From positions 1 to 64,000 of the forward strand of contig JAHDWA010000014.1 of NCBI GenBank assembly GCA_023382535.1: DNA of 64,000 bases, in the 5' to 3' direction. Below, in pieces: positions 25,915 to 35,056 of the stretch. The notes beneath the pieces are model-generated. The model made no database searches and was not told the DNA's origin. It saw only the letters and a list, made by a program, of their open reading frames with translations. This DNA comes from Anaerolineae bacterium. Its GTDB lineage: Bacteria; Chloroflexota; Anaerolineae; 4572-78; J111. The number at the start of each line of letters is the position of its first letter. Position 1 is the first letter of the stretch. Both the position numbers and the translations under genes were made by a program.

Positions 25915-27641
25915 CTACCGGCCGGCCTTTTGCCCCTGCTCCGGCTCATGCTGCGAGCAGCCTGCCGGTGTGGCAACGCTGGCGTTGGTTTGCGCCTGTC
26001 ACCGCTTACACCCTGGTAAGTTTGCTGGCAACCTGGCCGCTGGTGCTGCGCTTGGATGGTTGGGTGCCGGGTTTCGGCGATTGGGGGCAAAATATGTGGG
26101 CCTTATGGTGGACGCGGGAGGCCCTTTTGACGCTTAAACAGTCGCCTTTTTTTACGTCCTACCTGTTTCATCCAGAGGGGGTGACGCTGCTGTTTCACCC
26201 CCTGGATGTCGCCGATGGTCTGCTGGCTCTACCCCTGTATGGCCTGGTCGGCGGCGATGTGGCCTACAATCTTATCGTGCTGCTGTCATTTGTCTTTTCC
26301 GGGTTGGGCGTTTATGATGTGGTGCTCTACCTGACTCGCCGCCGGGAGGCCGCCTTTGTCGCCGGCCTGGTCTTTACCCTGTCGCCCTACCATTTTTTGC
26401 GGCTGGAACTGGGCCATCTCAATTTGTTCACCATCCAATGGATACCGTTTTATCTGCTGTTTTTGTTTAAGTTCGTGCGGGAGGGGCGATTCCGTTTTGC
26501 CGGTCTGGCCGTTTTGTTTATGCTGCTCAACGCCTTGACCTCCTGGTATTATGTTTTTGCTTGCGGTTTCCTGTCGCTGGCAGTCCTGGCCTGGGGCGTT
26601 GGAGGAAGGATGGCCTGGTCGCGCCTGCTGGGGCGGGTGGGCCTGGTTCTGGTGTTAGCCGGACTGGTGTTAGCGCCGCTTATCGTACCGATGTTCAGCT
26701 TATTACGCAGCACCGAATGGGTCGGCGAGCACAACCCACTGCGTCATTCGGTGGATGTGCTCAGCTTTTGGACGCCCGGCCCGCCTTCAACCTGGGCGGC
26801 CTGGTTTCAAGAGGTGTGGGCTTCCTACGCCGCCGAAAAGCGTGAGCCGGGCGCGTCGGCCTACCTGGGCTACAGCGTTCTGGGCTTGAGCTTGGTTGGA
26901 TTGGCCGGGCGGGAGCGTAAAATGGCCGGGTGGTGGCTGGGGCTGGGGTTGAGCTTTGCCCTTTTGGCCCTGGGACCGCAGTTGCAGGTGGCCGGTCAAA
27001 TTTTTGAAATAAAGCTGCCTTATTATTATCTCGATGCTTTTGTGCCCGGGTTTTCTATCAGCGGTATCCCTGGACGATTTGTGGTCATGACATCCTTGGC
27101 CTCGGCGGTGCTGGCCGGCTACGGTCTGGCCGAATTGGCCCGGCGCTGGCCCAAGCGCTCAACCTGGTTTGCCCTGGGTGCGGCTTTGCTGGTTTCCCTG
27201 GAATTTTTGGCCGTGCCGGTGGCCGGGTCTGGCACCCAGTTGCCCCGGTTTTACACCCTGCTGGCTGCCGACGAGTCTGATTATGCGGTGATTGACTTAA
27301 AATGGGACGCCAACTACCTGCTCCACGCCCAGACCGTTCACCACAAACCCCTGCTAGGGGGCTGGCTGGCCCGCTTGCCTCAGGAACAGGCGGCTTATTT
27401 GGATCAAGGGCGCATGGAAAAAGTTTTTTTGTATTTGTTGTTGGGGCCGGAAGGCCAGGCCATGACCGATCCGGCCGTGCTCCGGCCGGCCATCCAGGCG
27501 GCTCTGGCTGAGCGCAACGTACGTTACATTATTGACCACACGAACGCCGCCGGGCCATGGTTAGAGCAGTTTGTCGGCTGGCCGCCGGTCTATCGCGAGG
27601 ATGGGGTTGAGAAAATTACCGTCTACTCAGCCAAACCGTGA
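25911..27641 (+). CDS. polytopic GT-C-like membrane protein without tail
   Basis: This 576-residue relative of the preceding protein has the same post-TM1 acidic/aromatic pattern (GFGDWGQNMWALWW), then YLFHPEGVTLLFHPLD and about eleven TM segments, ending in a short soluble region (ERNVRYIIDHTN). It overlaps the upstream gene by 4 nt, which predicts translational coupling and perhaps a heteromeric pair. It carries no tail domain and no in-frame repeats. It is probably an extracytoplasmic sugar-transfer or glycan-flipping component; this is inference from fold and neighbours only. Confidence 0.65.
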   Translation: MTTGRPFAPAPAHAASSLPVWQRWRWFAPVTAYTLVSLLATWPLVLRLDGWVPGFGDWGQNMWALWWTREALLTLKQSPFFTSYLFHPEGVTLLFHPLDVADGLLALPLYGLVGGDVAYNLIVLLSFVFSGLGVYDVVLYLTRRREAAFVAGLVFTLSPYHFLRLELGHLNLFTIQWIPFYLLFLFKFVREGRFRFAGLAVLFMLLNALTSWYYVFACGFLSLAVLAWGVGGRMAWSRLLGRVGLVLVLAGLVLAPLIVPMFSLLRSTEWVGEHNPLRHSVDVLSFWTPGPPSTWAAWFQEVWASYAAEKREPGASAYLGYSVLGLSLVGLAGRERKMAGWWLGLGLSFALLALGPQLQVAGQIFEIKLPYYYLDAFVPGFSISGIPGRFVVMTSLASAVLAGYGLAELARRWPKRSTWFALGAALLVSLEFLAVPVAGSGTQLPRFYTLLAADESDYAVIDLKWDANYLLHAQTVHHKPLLGGWLARLPQEQAAYLDQGRMEKVFLYLLLGPEGQAMTDPAVLRPAIQAALAERNVRYIIDHTNAAGPWLEQFVGWPPVYREDGVEKITVYSAKP

Positions 27642-27673
27642 GCAGAGGATCTACTTTGTAAAGAGCATGCTCG

Positions 27674-28900
27674 ATGATTAAACCACAGCGCCTGGCGGCT
27701 GCAGCTAATAAAGCTGGCCTCATTTTGGCCGGCTTAATCGCCGGCCTGTTCCTGCTTGAATTCGCGGCCCGCCTCCTGGCGCCGCCCTACCAGGAGGGCG
27801 ATAAACTTCATCAATGTCATCGCCTGCTTGGCTGGAGCGGCCCGCCTAACACCTCGGCCGTGCTTGAAACCGATGGCTACCAGCATACCCTGTCCTGGAA
27901 TTCGGAAGGGTTTCACGATTTTGACCATTCCCTGAAAAAAGAGGAGGGCGTCTTTAGAATTATGGTCTTTGGCGACTCCTTTATCGAGGCTTCGGAAGTC
28001 GAAATAGAGCAGACCAGTTTTCATATTTTACAGGAAACGCTCAATAAATCGGCCCCGCCGGGAACCAGGTTTGAGGTTATCAGTGCCGGTATGCGGGCTT
28101 GGGGACCGGCCCAGGAATTTGTCTACTTTCGTTACCGGGGACAATTTTACAACCCGGATTTATTGTTGTTATTTTGGCTGCCGGCCAACGACTTGTCGGA
28201 TGTTTTGCCCTACAAGCGTTTGACCGGCTCAGGTTTTAACTGTTATTGGCCCTACTTTGCTATTTGTGACGGTCAGTTCGATCCAGAGCCCTGGTTTCCC
28301 GCCCCGGGAACTCCGCCCGTCTGGAAGCAGTGCTCTTCAACTCTGAAAGTATTAAGCGGCTGGTTAAGTTATCTTTACCATAGTTCACGCCTGTATCAAC
28401 AACTGGAACCGGTCATTATGCGTGGCTTTCGACGGGTTCATTTTGCCAGTGAGTATACCCCCTGGCTGGATCAGGCTACCGGCGCTGATGAAGCCCTGGA
28501 GTATGCCTATCAAATGACAGACGAACTCATGGTTCACCTGTCCCAGGAGGCGCAGCAAATTGATGCAAAGACGGCGCTGGTGATTGTCCCTTTCAACGTG
28601 GCCGTCGAGAGCGATGTGGAAGCCTCCTATGCCCGGTCGCTGGCAGAAACCGTCAAAGCCGCAACCGGCCTGGGCGTAAATTCAACGCTGCCCAATCAAC
28701 GCTTCAGCGCCATGATGCAGCGGCGCAACCTGCCGGTATTAGACCTGCACCCGATTTTTGTGGAGGCAGCGCAGGCGGGTGGCGAAGCCTTATATTGGCC
28801 GGTAGACCCCCATTGGACAGTGGCCGGCAATAAGCTGGCCGGAGAAACCGTTGCCCGCTGGCTGATTGAACAGAAACTGGTGCCTGTGGCCGAAAAGTAA
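27674..28900 (+). CDS. membrane-anchored SGNH/GDSL hydrolase
   Basis: This 408-residue protein has one N-terminal TM anchor (about residues 14-36) and an extracytoplasmic SGNH-hydrolase domain. Block I is MVFGDSF with nucleophile Ser102, and the block V Asp-x-His is DPHWT (Asp378, His380) near the C-terminus. This places it with GDSL/AlgJ-like esterases that add or remove acyl groups, usually acetyl, on surface glycans. In this neighbourhood O-acetylation or deacetylation of the glycan made by the GT-C proteins is a reasonable guess. It follows the upstream gene by 32 bp and is 3 bp from the next, so it is probably in an operon. Confidence 0.75.
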   Translation: MIKPQRLAAAANKAGLILAGLIAGLFLLEFAARLLAPPYQEGDKLHQCHRLLGWSGPPNTSAVLETDGYQHTLSWNSEGFHDFDHSLKKEEGVFRIMVFGDSFIEASEVEIEQTSFHILQETLNKSAPPGTRFEVISAGMRAWGPAQEFVYFRYRGQFYNPDLLLLFWLPANDLSDVLPYKRLTGSGFNCYWPYFAICDGQFDPEPWFPAPGTPPVWKQCSSTLKVLSGWLSYLYHSSRLYQQLEPVIMRGFRRVHFASEYTPWLDQATGADEALEYAYQMTDELMVHLSQEAQQIDAKTALVIVPFNVAVESDVEASYARSLAETVKAATGLGVNSTLPNQRFSAMMQRRNLPVLDLHPIFVEAAQAGGEALYWPVDPHWTVAGNKLAGETVARWLIEQKLVPVAEK

Positions 28901-28903
28901 GAC

Positions 28904-31537
28904 ATGCAGCTAACAAAGATATTCGACGCTCTGGGGGGGCAGCGCCTGGAGAATAATTTAACCGTAACGGCTTTGCTGACCCTGGTTGCAGTTTTGGGGG
29001 CGCTCACGCCGCTGCCCTGGATCAGCTTTCCGGCAGCGCTGCTGTTGTTAACCGTTTTGCCGGGAGGGCAAATTGTCCGGCTGGCCGGCCTGTTTGCCGC
29101 TTGGCGCGAAACTCGCAGCCTGGTCTTAAGTATCGCCAGTGGGGTGCTGCTGGCGCCCATTTTTCTGCATTGGGCCAGCCTCCTGTTTGGGTTCAACCGG
29201 CCGGTTGTTTTTGCCACCCTGGTCGGGCTGACCCTCGGCCTGGCCTGGCTCAACGATCTGTGGCCGACAACGCAGCCCAGCCCGCTGCGCCTCTGCGACA
29301 CGCGCCGCCAATCTATCTTCTTGGCCATACTGATGCTGATCCTCCTGATCGCCCTGATTGTTCCCTATATCGAGGGGCGCACCTCGGCCGGGGTTTACCC
29401 GGTGGAAATGGCCGATTGGTTCAAACATTACGGCGTGTCCTGGTCTATCCGCTACACCGGCGTCCCGCCGGCGGACATTTTTTTCTATGGCGATCCGTCA
29501 CGGGGGAAACTGGCCTACTACTATTTTTTCCATCTCACGGCGGCCACGCTCGACCTGCTGCACAGTGGGACTTCTTCCATTTACTTCTCCTTTGTGCTGC
29601 TGACCCTGACCGTGGCCGTGACGTTTGTCCTGGTTTTCTACATGCTGGCGCGACAGGTATTGGCTAGAGTTAGCGCCGCCCTGGGGTCGCTGCTGTTTGT
29701 GACGGTTATCGGCGGGCTGGACGTAATTCCGTTGATTCCTTACACGGTTAACCGGTTGAAACAGCAGTTTCCCGACCTACCGCTGACGCTGGCGGCGATC
29801 ATCGGCACCCATCACGTAGATGGTTGGGCGCCTGCGCCACACCTGCGCTTAAATGCGCTTTACGTTCATTATCTGTGGGTGCCGCAGCATGTGGCCGGCC
29901 TGCTGGCATTTTGTCTAAGCCTTTACTTTTTCCGGGAAGTTAAAAATAGACCCCGCTTGGTGGCGGTCGCGCCGCTGTTGCTGCTGGCAATACTGGGGCA
30001 CAGCGCCTGGATCGCGCTGGTCGGGTTGGCTTGTCTGGGGCTGTACGCCCTGTTTGATTTGGTACAGCGGTGGCGAAGCGAGGACCGGCAGACTTGGCCC
30101 ATGTTCGGCGCGTATGTTCTGGTGGCCGTTTGTTTTCTCCTCGTCGCCCTGCCGCTGCTCCGCGAAATAAGCGGGCCGGATGCCCCCAAAAGCGGGCTGG
30201 TCTTTGAAATTCCTTTAAGCGGGAGCTGGTCGGTGCTGACCCCCTTCAGAGTCTACTTTGCCAACCATTGGTGGACGCGGCTGCTCGACCTGCTGATTCA
30301 TTACTTCTTTGAGTTGGGAGCGTTGTTGGTCTGCGGGTTGGCGGGTTGGCGGCTTTTTCGGCGGAAGGAACCGGGCGAACCGTTATTACCTTTGCTCACG
30401 CTGGCGATTGCCGTTGGCTTTGTGACCATCTCTTGCCTGGCTTCGGGCCGGTCCTGGACCGGCATGGGCTTTACCTTGAATAACGACCTGGGCATCCGGG
30501 CGATTATGCCTGCCCAGGCCGCCCTGGCGATTTTTGCCGGTTATTTTCTGGATCAGTTATGGCAGCAGCGCCGGAGCTGGTCAAAAGTGCTGTTGGGCGG
30601 TTTGATTGGGGTGATGATAGTCTTGGGGTTCCTGGCGTTTAGTTGGGAGTTTTGGGCGATGGGTGTGGGCAAGTATCTTGAGCCGCCCCGGGTGAATGCG
30701 GCCGCCTACCGTGCCCTTCAGGCGATGCCCGCCGTTACCGAACCGCTGTCTGTGGTCAAGCATCGCACGCACGACGATGTTTCGGCCTACCAATTGATGT
30801 ACGGTGACCGCTCGCCCGGCTTCTTCACTGTCGAAGCAGCGGTGTTTCATCCCGATTTAACCCAGGTGATTTATCAATTCGGCCTGAGCCGTTATGCTTT
30901 TCTCAACCGCCTGCCGCTGTGGAGTTACCAGATGTTCAGGGAGATGTACGCCGACTATGTCTACGTCGGGCCGGCGGACCGCAGCGCCGAGCTTTACCCC
31001 GAAAAGTTTGAGAACCCCACCTACTATGAAAAAGTCTACGCCGAAGACGAGATTGCCATCTATAAATTGCGTGATCTACCCCTTGACCGGCCTCTGGCTC
31101 AGTTTGCCCCGGCCGGAATTCAGTTCATGGGGCATATTGTAGATCAAGCGCCGGTCTATCCGCTGGGCTTCCAGGCGACATCACCCCAGGCCCTGGTAAC
31201 GGCCTGGCGCCTGGAGCAGCCGGTATCGCAGGATTATACGGTTTACCTTCATTTTACCGGCGCCAACGGCCAGGTGGTAGGGCAGGCGGATCACCAGCTC
31301 TGGACATGGGCCAGGCAGGCCGAAGGTCCCACCTCTACCTGGGAGGCCAACCGGATTTACCTGGACATTATCCCTTTGCCGCGAGAAGTCCTGGCCGCAA
31401 AGGTACCTTTACAGATTGGGATTGGCCTGTGGGTGCCGGAGACCGGGGAATATCTGCAAGCCGAGACGGCGGAATTAAGTTTCGATGCCAATCACCGCCT
31501 GATCATTGGTACATTTGAGCCGGGTAATAATAAGTAA
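28904..31537 (+). CDS. large polytopic membrane protein (DUF2298/YYY-like) with one tail
   Basis: This 877-residue protein has an N-terminal group of TM helices, then EMADWFKHYGVSWSIRYTG and KLAYYYFFHL, which recalls the Tyr-rich signature of the DUF2298 (Chlor_Arch_YYY) membrane family shared by Chloroflexi and Archaea; I am not certain of that assignment. About twelve TM helices are followed by one tail (from about residue 735; FMGHIV, TAWRLEQ, YTVYLHFTG, TSTWEANR and LQIGIGLW), which is more diverged than the others. It lies 3 bp after the SGNH hydrolase gene and 15 bp before the triplicated genes. No repeat insert is seen. Confidence 0.65.
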   Translation: MQLTKIFDALGGQRLENNLTVTALLTLVAVLGALTPLPWISFPAALLLLTVLPGGQIVRLAGLFAAWRETRSLVLSIASGVLLAPIFLHWASLLFGFNRPVVFATLVGLTLGLAWLNDLWPTTQPSPLRLCDTRRQSIFLAILMLILLIALIVPYIEGRTSAGVYPVEMADWFKHYGVSWSIRYTGVPPADIFFYGDPSRGKLAYYYFFHLTAATLDLLHSGTSSIYFSFVLLTLTVAVTFVLVFYMLARQVLARVSAALGSLLFVTVIGGLDVIPLIPYTVNRLKQQFPDLPLTLAAIIGTHHVDGWAPAPHLRLNALYVHYLWVPQHVAGLLAFCLSLYFFREVKNRPRLVAVAPLLLLAILGHSAWIALVGLACLGLYALFDLVQRWRSEDRQTWPMFGAYVLVAVCFLLVALPLLREISGPDAPKSGLVFEIPLSGSWSVLTPFRVYFANHWWTRLLDLLIHYFFELGALLVCGLAGWRLFRRKEPGEPLLPLLTLAIAVGFVTISCLASGRSWTGMGFTLNNDLGIRAIMPAQAALAIFAGYFLDQLWQQRRSWSKVLLGGLIGVMIVLGFLAFSWEFWAMGVGKYLEPPRVNAAAYRALQAMPAVTEPLSVVKHRTHDDVSAYQLMYGDRSPGFFTVEAAVFHPDLTQVIYQFGLSRYAFLNRLPLWSYQMFREMYADYVYVGPADRSAELYPEKFENPTYYEKVYAEDEIAIYKLRDLPLDRPLAQFAPAGIQFMGHIVDQAPVYPLGFQATSPQALVTAWRLEQPVSQDYTVYLHFTGANGQVVGQADHQLWTWARQAEGPTSTWEANRIYLDIIPLPREVLAAKVPLQIGIGLWVPETGEYLQAETAELSFDANHRLIIGTFEPGNNK

Positions 31538-31552
31538 AAGCAAGCACCGCTT

Positions 31553-33307
31553 ATGGCTCTGTTTAACTCACCCCGCAAAAAATTTCTGCTCGCTCTCCTG
31601 GTCACGCTCCTCCTGACGAGCTATCAACTCGTCCGGATAATCCCTTTTATCGCTGTGTACGGGGGCATCGAACATGACAGCGCCTGGTCCCTGGGGGCAG
31701 CCCGTTCGCTGGCCGAACGGGGCACTTATACGAGTATGATCAGCACCTTGGTAGATCCCACCGTGCCAGGCGGGATCAATATTGACGGCAAATTTGATAT
31801 TCAAGACACCGCTGGCCGGATCTGGTTTCGCACCTCGACCAGCGTCGGCCCGGCCAGCATCCTGCCGGATGCTCTGGTGTTGAAACTGTCGGGGGTCAGC
31901 TTTTGGTCGCTGCGGGCCGGGCCGCTGTTATTCTACACGCTTTTTTTGCTGGCGGCGGCTTATATTTTGTACCAATTGGCCGGTCTGGCGGCCATTGTTT
32001 TGTTTCACGCTTACCTCTTTTTCTACCCTCACCTGTCCATTTTCCTCAGCTACGAGGCCCTGGGCGAGATGCCGGGCATGCTTTACCTGACCTGCGCTCT
32101 GATTGTCTTTGCCCTGGCTGTGTCGGGACAGGGCCGCCGGACCCTCTACTTTTTTGCCGCGGGGCTGCTGGCGGGGCTGGCGGTTGCATCCAAAGCCCTG
32201 ACCTTGCTGTCAATCAGCGGCCTGTTACTCTGGGCCGGGTACCTGTGGTGGTTTGAGGCAAAAAAAGTTCGCTTCAAGGAGTTGATCTGGCTCGGCGTTG
32301 GCCTCATTTTGCCGCTGGCGCTTTGGGAGTTGGCCCAGTTTGCCATCCTGACCCGGCTGGCCGGTTTTGGCATGTATCTGCGACACGCGCAGCAGCGTTG
32401 GTTTGGTTTTCTGGATGAGGGCAGCGGCTTACGGGAGCAGAGTTATGCCGGCCCGGAGTTTGTGTGGCGTAAGCTCCTTTTGCTCAACGAGATTGCCCAG
32501 CCCCAGTTTGGGTGGACGGCGTTGATTGTGATGGGGCTGATACTGGGCGGCGGAGTCTATTTGTGGTTGGGCCGGGATGACCGCCAGCGGGCCTTGCTCG
32601 GCTCTATCTGGCTCGGCTGGCTGGCCAACACGGCCTGGTTTGTCGGACTCGGCAAAACGGGCTGGATGCGTCACTACTGGTTTGGGTTGATGCTGGCTGT
32701 GTTGTTGCTCAGCGCGCTTCCCCCGCTGCTTGTTTATTCAGGGTGGCTAAAAACCAATCCGTTGGCCTATCGGCCGTTCGGTTCGACGCAGCGCCAAGCC
32801 GCCGGAATTCTGGGCGTGGTCTGGCTGGCGCTGATTGGCTGGGGTTTTGCCCGCCAGCCGCACGTGGGGAGCATCTTTTTGCCGGATGAAATTGTACCCT
32901 ATTGGCAGCAGCGGCAGGCCACCTATTTTTTGCCGGGCGCTGGTTTGCCCTGGTATCTCATCCCCCGCAGCGACCAGACCCCCATCATTGATTACATCGA
33001 ACGCATGCCGGTCCAGGCAAATGTTTACTATCCGGCCAATCAAAAGGGCGCTGAGATTGCCCTCCAGACAGCTCGGATTTTTTATCCTTATAGCCGGCGG
33101 GGCCGGCCCGGTCTGCCTGCCCACCCCGCCGATATTCTATTGATTCCGGCCTCGGTACTCACCTCGTGGCGAGATCCAGGCATTCGAGCCGGTTTGCTGG
33201 GCATGGTGGCCCAGGGCTGTCCCCGGCCGGTGCAGGAAAATGGTAACTACAAAATATGTTTAGCCGATCAAGTAATAGTGCCGGAGGAACTCAGTGGCGC
33301 TCCGTAG
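31553..33307 (+). CDS. GT39-like membrane protein, first of a tandem triplication
   Basis: This 584-residue polytopic protein has VYGGIEHDSAW (Glu40-His-Asp42) after TM1 at the GT39 acidic position, RIWFRTSTSVGPASILPDALVLK, then FYPHLSIFLSYEALGEMPGM and a C-terminal soluble loop containing IDYIERMPVQANVYYP. It is collinear with the next two genes over the whole length. It has no tail domain and no repeat insertion, unlike most of the island. It overlaps the following gene by 14 nt. Donor and acceptor are unknown; the copies may differ in specificity. Confidence 0.7.
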   Translation: MALFNSPRKKFLLALLVTLLLTSYQLVRIIPFIAVYGGIEHDSAWSLGAARSLAERGTYTSMISTLVDPTVPGGINIDGKFDIQDTAGRIWFRTSTSVGPASILPDALVLKLSGVSFWSLRAGPLLFYTLFLLAAAYILYQLAGLAAIVLFHAYLFFYPHLSIFLSYEALGEMPGMLYLTCALIVFALAVSGQGRRTLYFFAAGLLAGLAVASKALTLLSISGLLLWAGYLWWFEAKKVRFKELIWLGVGLILPLALWELAQFAILTRLAGFGMYLRHAQQRWFGFLDEGSGLREQSYAGPEFVWRKLLLLNEIAQPQFGWTALIVMGLILGGGVYLWLGRDDRQRALLGSIWLGWLANTAWFVGLGKTGWMRHYWFGLMLAVLLLSALPPLLVYSGWLKTNPLAYRPFGSTQRQAAGILGVVWLALIGWGFARQPHVGSIFLPDEIVPYWQQRQATYFLPGAGLPWYLIPRSDQTPIIDYIERMPVQANVYYPANQKGAEIALQTARIFYPYSRRGRPGLPAHPADILLIPASVLTSWRDPGIRAGLLGMVAQGCPRPVQENGNYKICLADQVIVPEELSGAP

Positions 33308-35024
33308 AAGGTTTGTTTTGGCCCGGATTAAACCGTTTTTACCCTTCAGCCTTATTCTCATCCTGACAGCCTACCAACTGGTGCGGGTTATCGCGTTTGT
33401 CAATGTTTACGGTGGCCTGGAGCACGACGGCGGCTGGGCGCTGGGCGTTTCCCGTGCCCTGGTTGAGCATGGCGCCTATACTTCGCTGGTCAGCACCATT
33501 GAAGACCCGGCAGCCGTGGCGGCGGTCAACGTGGATGGGAGATTTGAAGTTCAAGCGCCTAACGGCGGTATCTGGTTTCGGATCAGTGATGTGGCCGGCC
33601 CCAGTATTTTATTCGATGCGTTGGTTCTTAAGCTGTTCGGGACCGATTTTTGGGCATTGGTGGCCGGGCCGCTGATCTTTTATACGCTGATGCTGTTCCT
33701 GGGCGCCATCATTGCCTATCAACTGGCCGGGCTGGGGGCGGTATTGCTTTTCCACCTGTTCATTTTCTGTTATCCGCACCTTTCCATCTTTCTCAGTTAC
33801 CAGGCTCTGCGCGAGGTCCCCGGAATGGCCTTGATTTTGCTGGCTTACCTGGCCTTTGCCTGGGCTGTCCAAAAGCAAAGCCGGCGCGGGTGGTATTTCT
33901 TGCTGGCCGGGATTTGTTGCAGCCTGGCGATCAATACCAAGTTGATCACCTTGTTCTCACTGTGTGGCATTTTTGGCTGGGCTGTCCTGTTATGGTGGCG
34001 AGGACAGCCCCGTTTGCGTCTTGTCGAAATCGTTTTATGGGGGGCCGGCGCGGCCCTGATGCCGGCAATTTGGGAAGTTATCCAATTCGTGGTTCTGACC
34101 CGAATTGCCGGGTTTGAAATATACTTGCGCCGGATGCAGCAGCGGTTTGACTTTATCCTGGATGGCGGCAGCGGCCTGCGCGAGCAGACCTATTCGGGGG
34201 CGGAGTTTATCTGGGACAAATTTTTTATGCTGGCCTGGATTGCTCACCCGGAGCGATGGGTCACGGCCCTCGTTTTTGTCGGTATTTTGGGAGGCGGGTT
34301 GGCTGTTCTGTATTTGTGGCGTAACCAGCTCTCAAAGCACGCTCTACTTGGACCGATCTGGGTGGGCTGGTTGGTCAATACGGCCTGGTTTGTTGGCCTG
34401 GCTAAAACCGGCTGGCCGCGCCATTACTGGTTTGGGTTGATCCTGGCGGCGCTGCTGTTAGCGGTCATCCCCGTGACCCTGGTAAAAACCGGCTGGCCCG
34501 GCGCTAACCCGGCTCGCAGCCTGTCAGGCCGGTGGATCTCCCTGGGGGCGGGAGTATTGTTACTGGCGCTGCTGAGTGGGGGTTTTGCCCTGCAGCCGCA
34601 TGTCTGGCACATCCTCCTGCCGGATGAGATTGTGCCGTACTGGCAAGAATTGCGCCTGACCAACAAATATCGAACCGGCATGCCCTGGATCATCGTGCCT
34701 CGCGCCGCTCAGGCAGAGGTGGTGGAGTACATCAAACGCCTGCCGCCGGAAGCGAATGTCTACTATCCCCTGGCTCATAAAGGGGCCGAAATTCCAACCT
34801 TGACCGGCCGTATCCAATATCCCCTCCGCCGCCGCAGCTATCCCGGCGTTACCCCCCATACGGCCGATGTGGTGCTTATCCCGCCGGTCATTGTCTCATC
34901 CTGGACCCATGATCCACCTATTTGGCAGGCACTGCAGCAGCAAGTTGAGCAAGCCTGCCCTGAGCCAGAGCTGAAAAATGATTTCTACGTGATTTGTAAG
35001 GTTGAAAAACTTCGGCCTTTGTAA
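33294..35024 (+). CDS. GT39-like membrane protein, second of a tandem triplication
   Basis: This 576-residue protein is collinear with the genes on both sides: VYGGLEHDGGW after TM1, GIWFRISDVAGPSILFDALVLK, CYPHLSIFLSYQALREVPGM, SGLREQTYSGAEF and the C-terminal VEYIKRLPPEANVYYPLAHKG loop (also almost identical in the third copy). It starts at GTG 33294 inside the 3' end of the preceding gene. The middle copy has lost some residues conserved in the outer two, such as Ser after the HD pair and the Thr-Ser of RTSTS, so it may be the most diverged. Confidence 0.7.
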   Translation: MALRRRFVLARIKPFLPFSLILILTAYQLVRVIAFVNVYGGLEHDGGWALGVSRALVEHGAYTSLVSTIEDPAAVAAVNVDGRFEVQAPNGGIWFRISDVAGPSILFDALVLKLFGTDFWALVAGPLIFYTLMLFLGAIIAYQLAGLGAVLLFHLFIFCYPHLSIFLSYQALREVPGMALILLAYLAFAWAVQKQSRRGWYFLLAGICCSLAINTKLITLFSLCGIFGWAVLLWWRGQPRLRLVEIVLWGAGAALMPAIWEVIQFVVLTRIAGFEIYLRRMQQRFDFILDGGSGLREQTYSGAEFIWDKFFMLAWIAHPERWVTALVFVGILGGGLAVLYLWRNQLSKHALLGPIWVGWLVNTAWFVGLAKTGWPRHYWFGLILAALLLAVIPVTLVKTGWPGANPARSLSGRWISLGAGVLLLALLSGGFALQPHVWHILLPDEIVPYWQELRLTNKYRTGMPWIIVPRAAQAEVVEYIKRLPPEANVYYPLAHKGAEIPTLTGRIQYPLRRRSYPGVTPHTADVVLIPPVIVSSWTHDPPIWQALQQQVEQACPEPELKNDFYVICKVEKLRPL

Positions 35025-35056
35025 TTTACACTCCTCTATCCAGGTGAAATGAGAAA